Part shown: piece after piece, positions 45,538 to 54,099 of the stretch
Numbering within the stretch: the first letter of the stretch is position 1
How the letters are laid out: every line of letters begins with the position of its first letter
Assembly: GCA_031412335.1 (NCBI GenBank)
Contig: JANOCT010000016.1
Span: forward strand, 142,505 to 206,504
Reading direction: 5' to 3'
DNA from: JBBQYA01 sp031412335
Lineage (GTDB): Bacteria; Bacteroidota; Bacteroidia; Sphingobacteriales; Sphingobacteriaceae
DNA: 64,000 nt
Translations under genes and position numbers: made by a program
The notes under the pieces: generated by a model
The model's input: the letters and a program-made list of their open reading frames with translations, nothing else
Database searches by the model: none
Told to the model about the DNA's origin: nothing

Positions 45538-45993
45538 TTATAGGTATGCTGGTAATTCTTCAATGAAAGAAAAAGATTGATTTATATAGTCAATTTCGGC
45601 ACAAATATGAGTAAATCCATTTGATACAAACAGATATTTTGCTTTGTAAATAAAATTATATCTCGCTATTTGATCAAAAACTTTTTGGTTGATTTTTTCG
45701 GATGGCGCTTTGCATTCTACAACCATAAACGGCAAACCTTCGCGAGTTGAAATAAGGATATCTGCTCTCTTCTTAAGTGAATTTAATACTAGCCCAGTTT
45801 CAATTTTTACCAAACCTTTGGGATATTTTTTTTCTTTTAAAATATATGAGATTACATGCTGGCGAACCCATTCTTCGGGTGTTAGTAAAAGATACTTCTT
45901 ACGTAAAGAATCAAAAATATAATGTTTGCCAGCTTCAGTTTTCAGTCTGCTATTTATTGCTGGCAACTGTAGTGCCCCCATTAATTCGTGCAT
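45538..45993 (-). CDS. HsdR N-terminal-domain (PD-(D/E)xK nuclease-fold) protein
   Basis: A single-domain protein of up to 151 residues resembling the N-terminal nuclease domain of type I restriction subunit HsdR. The nuclease core is visible: KRADILI with the Asp near residue 78 and MVVECKAP with the ExK pair near residue 92, plus a preceding helix with Glu. No helicase domain and no methylase or specificity genes are nearby, so it is not part of a type I restriction system. It is divergent from holA, an arrangement I recall as common in Bacteroidota, which hints at a DNA maintenance role. A -7-like TATATTTG ends 4 bp before the ATG at 45993, so the internal ATG at 45981 (MGALQLPAINS) is an equally good start. 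Confidence 0.82.
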   Translation of the reverse strand: MHELMGALQLPAINSRLKTEAGKHYIFDSLRKKYLLLTPEEWVRQHVISYILKEKKYPKGLVKIETGLVLNSLKKRADILISTREGLPFMVVECKAPSEKINQKVFDQIARYNFIYKAKYLFVSNGFTHICAEIDYINQSFSFIEELPAYL

Positions 45994-46048
45994 ACAACAA
46001 ATATATATTTTACTCTGCTATTCATTCATTATCTTTTATTTTAGCCGA

Positions 46049-47068
46049 ATGAAACAAGTGACAGATTTGTTGGCGAAATTGAAGAAAAAAGAATATTCGC
46101 CTATTTATTTTTTTCAAGGAGAAGAAGCCTATTATATTGATCAATTAAGCGATTACATAGAAGATCATGTATTGAATGAAGGAGAAAAATCATTTAATCA
46201 AAGTGTTTTTTATGGGAAAGATTCGGACATCATGACGATTTTAAACTCGGCAAGAAGGTTTCCCATGATGTCTGATTATCAAGTTATTTTAGTAAAAGAA
46301 GCGCAACATTTAAAATTTAAAATTGAAGATCAGAAAGATCCGCTGGTAGCTTATTTGGAAAACCCATTAAAATCAACCATTCTTGTTTTTTGCTATAAAT
46401 ATGGTTCTCTTGACAAACGATTGAAGTTTGCAAAAATTCTGGAAAAACATGCAGAGGTCGTTACAACAAAAAAACTATATGACGATGCAATTCCGGGTTG
46501 GATAGATTCATATTTGTCTGCAAAAAAGATAAAAATTGAGCAAAGTGCCTCCAATTTATTAGCAGAATATTTAGGTACTGATTTATCAAAAATTGCAAAC
46601 GAGCTTGATAAATTAATATTGGTTTGTGGAGAAGGGCATAAAATAACAACAAGCGATATTGAAAAAAACATTGGAATAAGTAAAGAATACAATGTATTTG
46701 AACTCCAAAAAGCAATAGGAAGGCGTGACCTTTTTCGTTCGCAACAAATAGCAGCTTATTTTGCTGCCAACCCAAAGCAGAACAATATTGTTCAATCTAT
46801 CGGTTCATTAATTAATTATTTTATTAAACTATTAACTTACCATGCAGTTGCAAAAGAAGGTGAGCAAAAAATAGCAGCGGTTTTAAAAGTAAATCCATAT
46901 TTTTTGAAAGATTATCAGATAGCTGCCAGAAATTATAATTTTCAACAAACTCAGCGAGCTATTCACTTGTTGCATGAGTATGATGTAAGATCGAAAGGAG
47001 TGGGAACAACGGGGGAATATCGGGAAGGTGATTTGCTGAAAGAATTGCTCGTGAAAGTGATGATTTAA
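46049..47068 (+). CDS. holA: DNA polymerase III subunit delta
   Basis: HolA opens the beta clamp as part of the clamp loader. From the ATG at 46049 the protein has 339 residues, the normal size, beginning MKQVTDLLAKLKKKEYSPIY; the frame is open further upstream, but that would overlap the divergent gene and add unrelated residues. Family features are PIYFFQGEEAYYIDQL, the NSARRFPMMSDYQVILVKEA block and NELDKLIL near residue 190. The fold would be an AAA+ like domain without ATP-binding motifs plus a helical collar domain. Confidence 0.92.
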   Translation: MKQVTDLLAKLKKKEYSPIYFFQGEEAYYIDQLSDYIEDHVLNEGEKSFNQSVFYGKDSDIMTILNSARRFPMMSDYQVILVKEAQHLKFKIEDQKDPLVAYLENPLKSTILVFCYKYGSLDKRLKFAKILEKHAEVVTTKKLYDDAIPGWIDSYLSAKKIKIEQSASNLLAEYLGTDLSKIANELDKLILVCGEGHKITTSDIEKNIGISKEYNVFELQKAIGRRDLFRSQQIAAYFAANPKQNNIVQSIGSLINYFIKLLTYHAVAKEGEQKIAAVLKVNPYFLKDYQIAARNYNFQQTQRAIHLLHEYDVRSKGVGTTGEYREGDLLKELLVKVMI

Positions 47069-47227
47069 TTTTTTTACCTGCTTAATAAATTTAATCGAAT
47101 TTTTTTTGACGGATTTTTTTTTAATAAATACAAACGTTTAAATTAAAACACAACTAGTTATTAATTAGTATCTAATTTAATTGTAGTCCAAATATCAAAT
47201 AGTAAAAATAAATTTAAAAGTCAAAAA

Positions 47228-47641
47228 ATGAATTATTGGTTGGTAAAGTCTGAGCCCTTTAAATACTCTTGGTCAACGTTTGAAGAAGACAAAATAACTT
47301 TTTGGGATGGAGTTCGAAATTACCAAGCCAGAAATAATCTAAGAGAAATGAGAAAAGGAGATTTAGTTCTTTTTTATCATAGCAACGAAGATAAAGCTGT
47401 AATTGGAATTGCTAAAGTTGCTAAAGAATTTTACCAAGATCCTACCACCGAAAATCCGAATTGGGTAGTTGTTGACCTTCAGGCTGTTTCTAAATTAAAA
47501 AACCCTGTTACACTTAGTGCAATAAAAAATGACTCTCAACTTGCTGAAATAGGGTTGGTTAATCAAGGCCGATTGTCTGTTATGAAATTAAAAAACAATG
47601 AATTTGATAGAATTTTATTTTTGTCAGAAGACAAAAAATAG
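47228..47641 (+). CDS. EVE-domain protein
   Basis: EVE domains are PUA-like folds thought to bind modified nucleobases in DNA or RNA. The 137-residue protein is a lone EVE domain with the usual MNYWLVKSEPFKYSWSTF start, WDGVRNYQARNNLREM and GDLVLFYHS, and IGIAKVAKEFYQD. This is the ordinary housekeeping form found widely, and nothing in the neighbourhood points to a defence role. The upstream gap 47069-47227 is AT-rich and holds no other feature. Confidence 0.92.
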   Translation: MNYWLVKSEPFKYSWSTFEEDKITFWDGVRNYQARNNLREMRKGDLVLFYHSNEDKAVIGIAKVAKEFYQDPTTENPNWVVVDLQAVSKLKNPVTLSAIKNDSQLAEIGLVNQGRLSVMKLKNNEFDRILFLSEDKK

Positions 47642-47642
47642 A

Positions 47643-48167
47643 TTAATCATGAATAAATAAAGCTTTCAATTCTGTCGCATCATCAGGTGTCATTTTCCCA
47701 GCTAAAATCATGCGTAATTGCCTTCTTCTAAGTGCTCCATCATATAATTTTATCTCATCTTCTGTCTCTGGAATTAAATGAGGAACTGCTTTTGGCTTAT
47801 TTTCTGCATCCACAGCCACAAATGTATAGTAGGCCTCATTACTTTTCACTTTCACACCCGATGGTATGTTTTCTGCCCAAACATCTAACCTAATTTCCAT
47901 AGAAGAAGAAAAGGCCCGAGTTACTTTAGCCTCAATAGAAACTAAATCCCCTAATTTAATTGGATGTTTGAATGATACATTATCTACGGAAGCAGTTACA
48001 ACAATACTATTGCTATGTCTCTGACCAGTAATTGCAGCCGCAATATCCATTAAGTGCAATAATCTACCTCCCATTAAATTATTTAATGTATTGGTGTCGT
48101 TGGGTAATACCAACTCATTCATAATCGTTAATGAATCTTTTGGAGTTTTGCTTTCTAGCTCGTGCAT
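47643..48167 (-). CDS. Acyl-CoA thioesterase (hotdog fold)
   Basis: This cytoplasmic thioesterase hydrolyses acyl-CoA. The 174-residue protein has the YciA/ACOT pattern: LVLPNDTNTLNNLMGGRLLHLMD (catalytic Asp region, read in two parts), then VVTASVDNVSFKHPIKLGDLV, and a C-terminal charged tail. Only one base separates its stop from the convergent EVE gene stop. A TATATTTG -7-like box (48180-48173, minus strand) ends 5 bp before the ATG, so the transcript may lack a leader. Confidence 0.9.
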   Translation of the reverse strand: MHELESKTPKDSLTIMNELVLPNDTNTLNNLMGGRLLHLMDIAAAITGQRHSNSIVVTASVDNVSFKHPIKLGDLVSIEAKVTRAFSSSMEIRLDVWAENIPSGVKVKSNEAYYTFVAVDAENKPKAVPHLIPETEDEIKLYDGALRRRQLRMILAGKMTPDDATELKALFIHD

Positions 48168-48256
48168 GGCGTCAAATATACGTCCGCTTATTTAATTTAG
48201 CATAGCTGAGTTTTACAAAACCTATCTTATTACAAATAAATAATTACTTTTACCCC

Positions 48257-48329
48257 GCATTCGTAGTTCAATGGATAGAATATCAGATTTCGGCTCTGAG
48301 GGTTGGGGGTTCGAGTCCCTTCGAGTGCA
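48257..48329 (+). tRNA. tRNA-Arg, anticodon UCG
   Basis: The full cloverleaf can be drawn. The acceptor stem is 48257-48263 with 48322-48328 (one G-T pair), the D arm is GTTC...GAAT, and the anticodon stem TCAGA/TCTGA encloses loop TTTCGGC with anticodon TCG at 48290-48292, which reads CGA-family Arg codons. The T arm has the TTCGAGT loop with two G-T pairs at the base of its stem. The discriminator is A, and CCA is not encoded. Confidence 0.93.
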
Positions 48330-48337
48330 CATATGTT

Positions 48338-48366
48338 AAAAAAGCGGCATCTAAAGCCGCTTTTTT
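48338..48366 (+). terminator. Terminator after tRNA-Arg
   Basis: An 11-bp stem (AAAAAAGCGGC with GCCGCTTTTTT, 48338-48348 and 48356-48366) with a 7-base loop lies 8 bp after the tRNA. Confidence 0.9.
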
Positions 48367-48773
48367 GTTTTTTAGTATAAATTGGTAGATCATTTTCCGT
48401 ACTTATACCTAATGAATATTAAATATTTTTACAATTTTTGTAAATAAATTGATTTGTAATACTTACCTTATTCAATTATTGATGGAAAAAAGTATGTTTT
48501 ATGAAACAATTTTCCCCAACTTACATATAAAGGGAAAATTATGTTTGGCAGAATTCGATTATCATATTGATTAATTTTCATTTAATTTTACAAATTATAG
48601 AAAAGATAAAAAAATATTGCGCTTAACAGATTTTGGATTAGGTTTTGTTTAGAAGTTCAACTTATTGACCAAAAGCACAACATATTCTTAATATTAATTT
48701 AAAACTGTAAAAGTAAATTTGCAAAAATGTTAAAACTTCAATTAGTAGAATTTACCCTCTCAAACGATCGACC
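48367..48773 (+). other. AT-rich leader region of the polysaccharide locus
   Basis: No gene or RNA is seen in these 407 bases. TAAATTTG at 48714-48721 matches the -7 box and is the best promoter candidate for the locus that starts at 48774, giving a leader of about 45 bases. A -33 box at the right distance was not found. Confidence 0.4.
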
Positions 48774-49160
48774 ATGAAAAAGACATTACTAGCTATAGAC
48801 GACGAAAAATCTATTTTAAGTATTCTGGAGTATATTTTCGAGAAAAAATATAATGTGGTAAATAAGCCAAATGGCAAAGAAGCTTTGGCTTGGATGCAGG
48901 AAGGTAATCTTCCAGACATTATTGTATCCGACGTATTAATGCCAGAAATGGACGGGTTTGAGTTTATGAAGCAAAAACAATCAAGTGGTTTTTTTAAAGA
49001 CATTCCTGTTGTTATACTTTCCAGTAACGAAAACAGTACGGACAAAATAAAATTTTTATGTTCTGGAGCTGATGATTACATGGTGAAACCATTTAATCCT
49101 CAGGAGCTTGACATACGTGTAAATAACCTACTTAAAAGAGTAGATAAAACCTACGCCTAA
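48774..49160 (+). CDS. Stand-alone response-regulator receiver protein
   Basis: The 128-residue protein is a single CheY-like receiver domain with no output domain. All key residues are present: acidic pair DDE near residue 8, phospho-acceptor Asp in VSDVLMPEMDG near residue 53, Ser in ILSS, and Lys in MVKPF near residue 103. It would act by protein contact. It lies 6 bp before a sugar-phosphate transferase carrying its own receiver-like domain, so signal control over the start of glycan synthesis is a reasonable inference. No histidine kinase is seen in the window. Confidence 0.92.
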   Translation: MKKTLLAIDDEKSILSILEYIFEKKYNVVNKPNGKEALAWMQEGNLPDIIVSDVLMPEMDGFEFMKQKQSSGFFKDIPVVILSSNENSTDKIKFLCSGADDYMVKPFNPQELDIRVNNLLKRVDKTYA

Positions 49161-49166
49161 AACCTT

Positions 49167-50342
49167 ATGGCTACCAAACATAGAATCGCTTACGTTAATA
49201 ATAATCCAGAACAAGTACAGGATTTTATTAATGCTTTTAACCAAGATTACATCATTTTTTTATTCGAAGATGCCTTTCAATTTGAAGCATGGGTAGAAAA
49301 AGAAAATATTATTGAAGCAGTTGTTTCATCAGGTGAATATGATAGCCCAAATGGTATTCCATTGTGCAGAGTTTTAAAATCAAACCCTGCATCTAAACAA
49401 ATACCATTCATATTTATAACTGATAAAATTACTCAGTCAATAAGAAAAGCAACCATAAAAGAAGGTTTTGCCGAAATTTTTGAACCTGATTTCAAAAAAG
49501 AAGATTTTGATTTGAGGGTAAACTATCTGATTAATAATAGTGGAAGAATGCTTAGAAATCTTCCAAATGAAAATCAAATAAAAACAAATTATCGAACACC
49601 GTTAATGAAGCGGATATTTGATATAGTTTTTTCAACATTTGTTCTCATTGCATTAACTCCTTTATTTCTTTTGATATCTGCGTTTGTTGCATTGGAATCT
49701 AAAGGCCCAGTTTTTTATTCCTCCAAAAGAGTAGGAACTGGATATAAAGTTTTTGACTTTTATAAATTCAGATCCATGAGAGTTGGTTCAGATAATTTAT
49801 TGAAAGATATAAAGCACATGAATCAGTATAATGTAAATTCTAAACTGGAAACACATTCTAAAAGATGCGACTACTGTATTCAAAATAATGTTTCTTGCCA
49901 ATCAATATTATATTTAGATGGCGATGCTATTTGCGAGAAATTACATTTGAAGCAACGTAGAGAAAGCAATGAGCCGAGCTTTATAAAAATTGCAAATGAT
50001 CCAAGAGTAACCCGTGTTGGTAATTTTATTAGAAATACCAGTATTGATGAACTTCCACAATTATTTAATGTGTTAAAAGGCGATATGTCCATTGTTGGAA
50101 ACAGACCTTTACCACTTTACGAAGCTGAAAAAATAACAACCGATCAGTTTGTACTTCGATTTTTAGCACCAGCAGGTATCACCGGATTATGGCAGGTATC
50201 TAAACGAGGAAAAGGAGGACCAATGTCCGAAACTGAACGAATGATGCTTGATAATGATTATTCAAAAAATTGTAGCTTCTGGACTGATTTAGTGATCATT
50301 ACCCGAACCATACCTGCTTTACTTCAAAAAGAAAACGTTTAA
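49167..50342 (+). CDS. Pseudo-receiver / initiating sugar-phosphate transferase fusion
   Basis: The 391-residue protein has two parts. Residues 1-125 look like a receiver domain (RIAYVNNNPEQVQDF ... FIFITDK) but lack the phospho-acceptor Asp (the equivalent stretch is VVSSGEYDSPNG) and the switch Lys (FEPDF in place of KPF). Residues 138-391 are a monotopic polyprenyl-phosphate sugar-phosphate transferase (WcaJ/PglC type). This part has a membrane helix (FDIVFSTFVLIALTPLFLLI), KRVGTGYKVFDFYKFRSM, RVTRVGNFIRNTSIDELPQ, and NRPLP then ITGLWQVSKRG. An insert between the blocks holds four cysteines (C234, C237, C244, C256). It probably attaches the first sugar to undecaprenyl phosphate. Confidence 0.9.
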   Translation: MATKHRIAYVNNNPEQVQDFINAFNQDYIIFLFEDAFQFEAWVEKENIIEAVVSSGEYDSPNGIPLCRVLKSNPASKQIPFIFITDKITQSIRKATIKEGFAEIFEPDFKKEDFDLRVNYLINNSGRMLRNLPNENQIKTNYRTPLMKRIFDIVFSTFVLIALTPLFLLISAFVALESKGPVFYSSKRVGTGYKVFDFYKFRSMRVGSDNLLKDIKHMNQYNVNSKLETHSKRCDYCIQNNVSCQSILYLDGDAICEKLHLKQRRESNEPSFIKIANDPRVTRVGNFIRNTSIDELPQLFNVLKGDMSIVGNRPLPLYEAEKITTDQFVLRFLAPAGITGLWQVSKRGKGGPMSETERMMLDNDYSKNCSFWTDLVIITRTIPALLQKENV

Positions 50343-50383
50343 CCTAAAGAATTGCCGAAAGGTTATTCTTTAATAACTTACCT

Positions 50384-51583
50384 ATGGTTGTTATTGAAGT
50401 ATTTTTATTTGGGTATTTTGCTTTTTGTGTAGCATATGCACTTTTGTTTTCGATAGGAGGCCTTTTTGGAGTCAAGAAAATTGAAAATAACTTTGAGCCT
50501 CAAAACAAGTTCTCCATCCTAATTCCCTCTTACAAAGAAGACAATGTAATTGTTTCTGTGGCACAGAACGCATTAAATCAAAACTATCCATCAGCTTTGT
50601 TTGATGTCGTGATAATTGCAGATAGTTTGCAACCAAGTACTTTAGTTCAACTCAGAGCATTACCTATTCGTGTTATCGAAGTTTTTTTTGAAAAAAGCAC
50701 TAAAGTAAAAGCATTAAATGAAGCCATGCTTCAAATTGGTGATGATTATGAAATTGGCTTGATACTAGATGCAGATAATGTTATGGAGCCTGATTTTTTA
50801 CTAAAAATAAACCAGGCATATAATGCAGGATATAAAAATATACAAGGCAGAAGAGTAGCAAAAAACACCAATACAGATTTCGCCAAGCTGGATGCGTTAA
50901 GCGAAATTATTAATAATCATATATACCGTTTAGGGCATACAGCCTTAGGTTTTTCTTCTTCATTAATAGGATCAGGAATGGCATTTGAATATGCTACGTT
51001 GAAGTCAACTATGGCTAATATGGATTCTGTAGGCGGTTTTGATAGAGAATTAGAAGTAATTCTAATTACTAAAGGGCATAAACCTTATTATTTACCAACA
51101 GCAATTGTATATGATGAAAAAGTTGAGAAAGCAGAAGTTTTTGCCTCACAACGTAAACGATGGATTGCAAGTCAGTTTATTTATTTAAGAAAATATTTTT
51201 TTAGAGGATTTGCAGGTTTATTTAAAGGTAATTTGGTGTTTTTCAATAGTGCCATTCTCAGAAATATTCAACTTCCAAGAGTGATAAATTTAGGTTTTCT
51301 ATTAATAATTGTACTGGTTTCTTTTGTTATTTCAAAATACCTAACTATCTCACCTTTATATTGGCTACTATTATTTATTGGTTATTTATTATCTTTTATT
51401 CTTGCTGTACCAATATCGTTTTACGACAAAGCTTTTTTTAATGCTTTAGCTAAAGTACCACAAGCATTTTTTATCATGACATTAGCTTTGTTTAAATTAA
51501 AAGGCGCTAATGCAAAATTTATTCATACTCCACATGGAGTTGTAACAATGGATTCTGCTACTAAAACAGCAAACGAAAAATGA
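50384..51583 (+). CDS. Membrane-bound family 2 glycosyltransferase
   Basis: The 399-residue protein has an N-terminal membrane segment (VFLFGYFAFCVAYALLFSIG), a cytoplasmic GT-A domain with FSILIPSYKEDNVI and LILDADNVME (DxD), and a QRKRWIASQ motif matching the QxxRW of processive GT2 enzymes. Three or more C-terminal helices follow (about residues 300-370). It resembles cellulose- or hyaluronan-synthase-like enzymes, so it may add several sugars or couple synthesis to export, though that is inference. It overlaps the next gene by 4 bp. Confidence 0.88.
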   Translation: MVVIEVFLFGYFAFCVAYALLFSIGGLFGVKKIENNFEPQNKFSILIPSYKEDNVIVSVAQNALNQNYPSALFDVVIIADSLQPSTLVQLRALPIRVIEVFFEKSTKVKALNEAMLQIGDDYEIGLILDADNVMEPDFLLKINQAYNAGYKNIQGRRVAKNTNTDFAKLDALSEIINNHIYRLGHTALGFSSSLIGSGMAFEYATLKSTMANMDSVGGFDRELEVILITKGHKPYYLPTAIVYDEKVEKAEVFASQRKRWIASQFIYLRKYFFRGFAGLFKGNLVFFNSAILRNIQLPRVINLGFLLIIVLVSFVISKYLTISPLYWLLLFIGYLLSFILAVPISFYDKAFFNALAKVPQAFFIMTLALFKLKGANAKFIHTPHGVVTMDSATKTANEK

Positions 51584-52470
51584 ACGATTTTGGTAATTTA
51601 CCTTTAGTAAGTTTTATTACTATAAATTATAATCAAGCAGCGGTTACTTGCGAATTACTTGAAACGCTGACAAAAATTACCTATCCCAATTTTGAAATTT
51701 TTGTTGTTGATAATGCTTCAAAGTCTGATTCTACGAGCATTAAAAAAAATTTCCCAACTATAAATTTTATTCAAAGTGATGTGAATTTGGGTTTTGCTGG
51801 TGGAAATAACCTTGCAGTAAAACAAGCAAAAGGCGATTATTTATTTTTTATTAACAACGATACAGAAGTAAAACCAGATTTTCTTGAGCCAATTGTACAT
51901 TTCATGCAAAACAATGAAATAGTAGGAATGGCCTCTCCCAAAATAATTTATCATAATTCTGGAGAAATTATACAATATGCTGGTGCAAATCGAATTAGCA
52001 ATTTAACTGGTAGAGGTTCGAAAATTGGATATAAACAAAAAGATATTGGACAATATTCGGAAAATCGAAAAACAGACTATGGGCATGGTGCTGCATTAAT
52101 TGTACGTTCGGATGCGGTGAAAATAGTTGGTATGATGCCTGAAATTTATTTTCTTTATTATGAAGAACATGATTGGTGCGAACAATTCAAAAGAGAAGGA
52201 TATCAGATTTATTTCATCGCAGATAGTCAAATATATCACAAGGAATCAATGTCAATTGGTGTAAATAGCCCGCTTAAAACCTATTATTTGACTAGAAATA
52301 GATTGCTCTTTTTTAAAAGAAACTACACAACAACTGAGTATTTGATATTTTCAATTTTCTTTTATTTAGCGGTAGTTCCTAAAACAACTTTAACCTTACT
52401 TTTGAAAAATGATTCTGAAAATTTGAAATCATTTTTTCGTGGAATTTCTGATTTTATAAAAGGAAAATAA
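51580..52470 (+). CDS. Family 2 glycosyltransferase (rhamnosyltransferase-like)
   Basis: The 296-residue protein has the GT-A start VSFITINYNQAAVTCELLE, the VVDNAS nucleotide-sugar site, LGFAGGNNLAVKQAKGDY and FINNDTEV (the metal-binding DxD analogue), and a YFLYYEEHDWC block. This WcaA/RfbF-type pattern is common in rhamnosyltransferases, but the sugar cannot be assigned. The start overlaps the upstream stop (ATGA). Confidence 0.9.
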   Translation: MNDFGNLPLVSFITINYNQAAVTCELLETLTKITYPNFEIFVVDNASKSDSTSIKKNFPTINFIQSDVNLGFAGGNNLAVKQAKGDYLFFINNDTEVKPDFLEPIVHFMQNNEIVGMASPKIIYHNSGEIIQYAGANRISNLTGRGSKIGYKQKDIGQYSENRKTDYGHGAALIVRSDAVKIVGMMPEIYFLYYEEHDWCEQFKREGYQIYFIADSQIYHKESMSIGVNSPLKTYYLTRNRLLFFKRNYTTTEYLIFSIFFYLAVVPKTTLTLLLKNDSENLKSFFRGISDFIKGK

Positions 52471-52475
52471 TACTA

Positions 52476-53090
52476 ATGAACGAAGGTATAAGTCAAAAGG
52501 TTAAGAACAAATTAAAAGGCTTTCGGTCTGAAAATCCTGATGCTACCGTTTTGGATTTCTTAGCAAATCTTTTAATTGGATTTTACAGAGTTTTGCTTGC
52601 TAAATTTTATTTGCGAAATGCAGATTCATTAGGATCTTTGGTCTCCGTAAATGGCAAACCCATGTTCAGGAACAGTGGGAAGGCTTATTTTGGTGATGAA
52701 GTTAGGGTTTGGTCTAATATAAATCGAGCAAAAATACTAATTGGTAAAAAAGGAATTTTCAGAGTTGGCAAAAATTCAAGAATAAACGGTTGCCATATTG
52801 CTGTTCAAAATCAAGTTACTATTGGAAACAATGTTCGCATTGCTCCTTATGTGCTTATTTTAGATAGCGATTTTCATAAAGTGGATGATCATTTTTCGGA
52901 GGAGGGAATAAATTCGCCAATTATTATTCACGATAATGTTTGGATTGCTTCTAACTCTACAATTTTGAAAGGAGTAGAAATTGGAGAAGGCGCTGTTGTT
53001 GCCGCAGGTTCTGTAGTAACTAAAAATGTTCCACCATTTACCGTTGTTGCAGGTGTTCCAGCAAAAGTTATTCGCCAACTCAGTCATTAA
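52476..53090 (+). CDS. Hexapeptide-repeat acyltransferase
   Basis: A 204-residue left-handed beta-helix acyltransferase. Hexapeptide repeats run from about residue 70 to 200 (VTIGNNVRIAPY, IIIHDNVWIASNSTILKGVEIGEGAVVAAGSVVTK read in parts). LDSDFHKVDD contains the catalytic His. The end VVAGVPAKVIRQL is the maltose O-acetyltransferase/WbbJ type. It likely adds an O-acetyl group to a sugar of the glycan. It lies 5 bp after the GT2 gene. Confidence 0.9.
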   Translation: MNEGISQKVKNKLKGFRSENPDATVLDFLANLLIGFYRVLLAKFYLRNADSLGSLVSVNGKPMFRNSGKAYFGDEVRVWSNINRAKILIGKKGIFRVGKNSRINGCHIAVQNQVTIGNNVRIAPYVLILDSDFHKVDDHFSEEGINSPIIIHDNVWIASNSTILKGVEIGEGAVVAAGSVVTKNVPPFTVVAGVPAKVIRQLSH

Positions 53091-53092
53091 CC

Positions 53093-54040
53093 ATGAAAAA
53101 AATAATAACCGGACTGTTTATTTTTTCTGTTGCAATACTATTAATCTTATTTTCGATTCATTGGTATTTTACCAAAGATATTCGAGTAATTTCAGAAGCT
53201 GATAGGCAAAATTATAGTTGGAGTTTTGCGAAAACACCATCAGGAATTACTCACTATGAAATTGTTGGAAATGATACTTCGGAACTTATTGTTTTGCTTG
53301 CAGGTTGCGGTAACGGAGGTTTTATTTTTGATAGTAATATTGTAAATCTCAAAAATGCTGGTTTCAGAGTTTTACGTTATGATTATTATGGCAGAGGATT
53401 ATCTGATCATCCAGAAGATGTAGTTTATGATCATGAATATTATAATAAACAATTATTAGAGCTGTTAAATTATTTGAATATAAAAAAGCCTTTTCATTTA
53501 GTAGGTGTGTCAATGGGAGGGAGTGTAGCCATTGATTTTGCTGATCGATATCATCATCTAGTAAAGTCATTAACATTAATTGGACCTGCAGCTTTAGGCA
53601 ATAAACCTTCAGCAATACTTAAAATACCTTTGTTAAATACTTTTTTAATGAACGTTTATTGGGCATCAAAAACTGAAGATCAGCAAATTTCTGAGTTTAA
53701 AAATCCTGCAGCTTTTGAAAAAGTATACAGGCAGAAAATTAAAAACGAAATTGCTATCCGAAATTTCACTTATGCAGTTCAATCTTCATGGTCTAATATT
53801 ATAAATAAAAGAATGATTCCAGAAATGGAAAAAATTGCCAAACGGAAAACACCTGTTTTATTAATGTGGGGCGACTCAGATCCTGTAGTTCCGTCTAAGA
53901 TAAGCAGGTTTTATCTAAAAGCTAATCCAAGTATAAAATACCATATTATTGAAAACTCAGGTCACATTGCCAACTACGAAAAACATAAAATGACGGACAG
54001 CCTTATACGTATTTTTACCCGCAGTGTAAATACGTATTAA
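53093..54040 (+). CDS. Alpha/beta hydrolase, membrane-anchored or exported
   Basis: The 315-residue protein starts with a hydrophobic signal or anchor (IITGLFIFSVAILLILFSIHWYF, read in parts). The alpha/beta hydrolase fold has the nucleophile elbow GVSMGGS near residue 142, the acid in WGDSDPVVP and the His in NSGHIANYE. The nearest type is lipase/esterase-like; its substrate is unknown. It lies 2 bp after the acyltransferase, so deacylation of an exported glycan or lipid is possible. Confidence 0.87.
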   Translation: MKKIITGLFIFSVAILLILFSIHWYFTKDIRVISEADRQNYSWSFAKTPSGITHYEIVGNDTSELIVLLAGCGNGGFIFDSNIVNLKNAGFRVLRYDYYGRGLSDHPEDVVYDHEYYNKQLLELLNYLNIKKPFHLVGVSMGGSVAIDFADRYHHLVKSLTLIGPAALGNKPSAILKIPLLNTFLMNVYWASKTEDQQISEFKNPAAFEKVYRQKIKNEIAIRNFTYAVQSSWSNIINKRMIPEMEKIAKRKTPVLLMWGDSDPVVPSKISRFYLKANPSIKYHIIENSGHIANYEKHKMTDSLIRIFTRSVNTY

Positions 54041-54069
54041 TGGGTATTTTAAACTTTGGTTTTTAAATT

Positions 54070-54077
54070 TATTTTTG
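54070..54077 (+). promoter_or_regulatory. Possible -7 box for the GMC oxidoreductase gene
   Basis: TATTTTTG followed by CA lies 22 bp before the ATG at 54100. It may start a second transcript inside the locus. The -33 box is not at the usual distance. Confidence 0.38.
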
Positions 54078-54099
54078 CACAACATCTAAAATTAGTTTT

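Noticed and set aside
45926..46048. Upstream extension of holA by 41 codons
   Set aside because: It would overlap the divergent HsdR_N gene, and the added residues do not resemble the start of delta subunits; ATG 46049 gives the normal size.
47228..47641. EVE-domain gene as a sign of a defence island with the nearby HsdR_N protein
   Set aside because: Both are the common housekeeping forms, are separated by holA, and have no methylase, helicase or specificity gene near them.
48338..48366. Hairpin after tRNA-Arg as part of an integrated element's attachment site
   Set aside because: It is a plain terminator; no partial tRNA copy, integrase gene or mobile-element gene is seen nearby.
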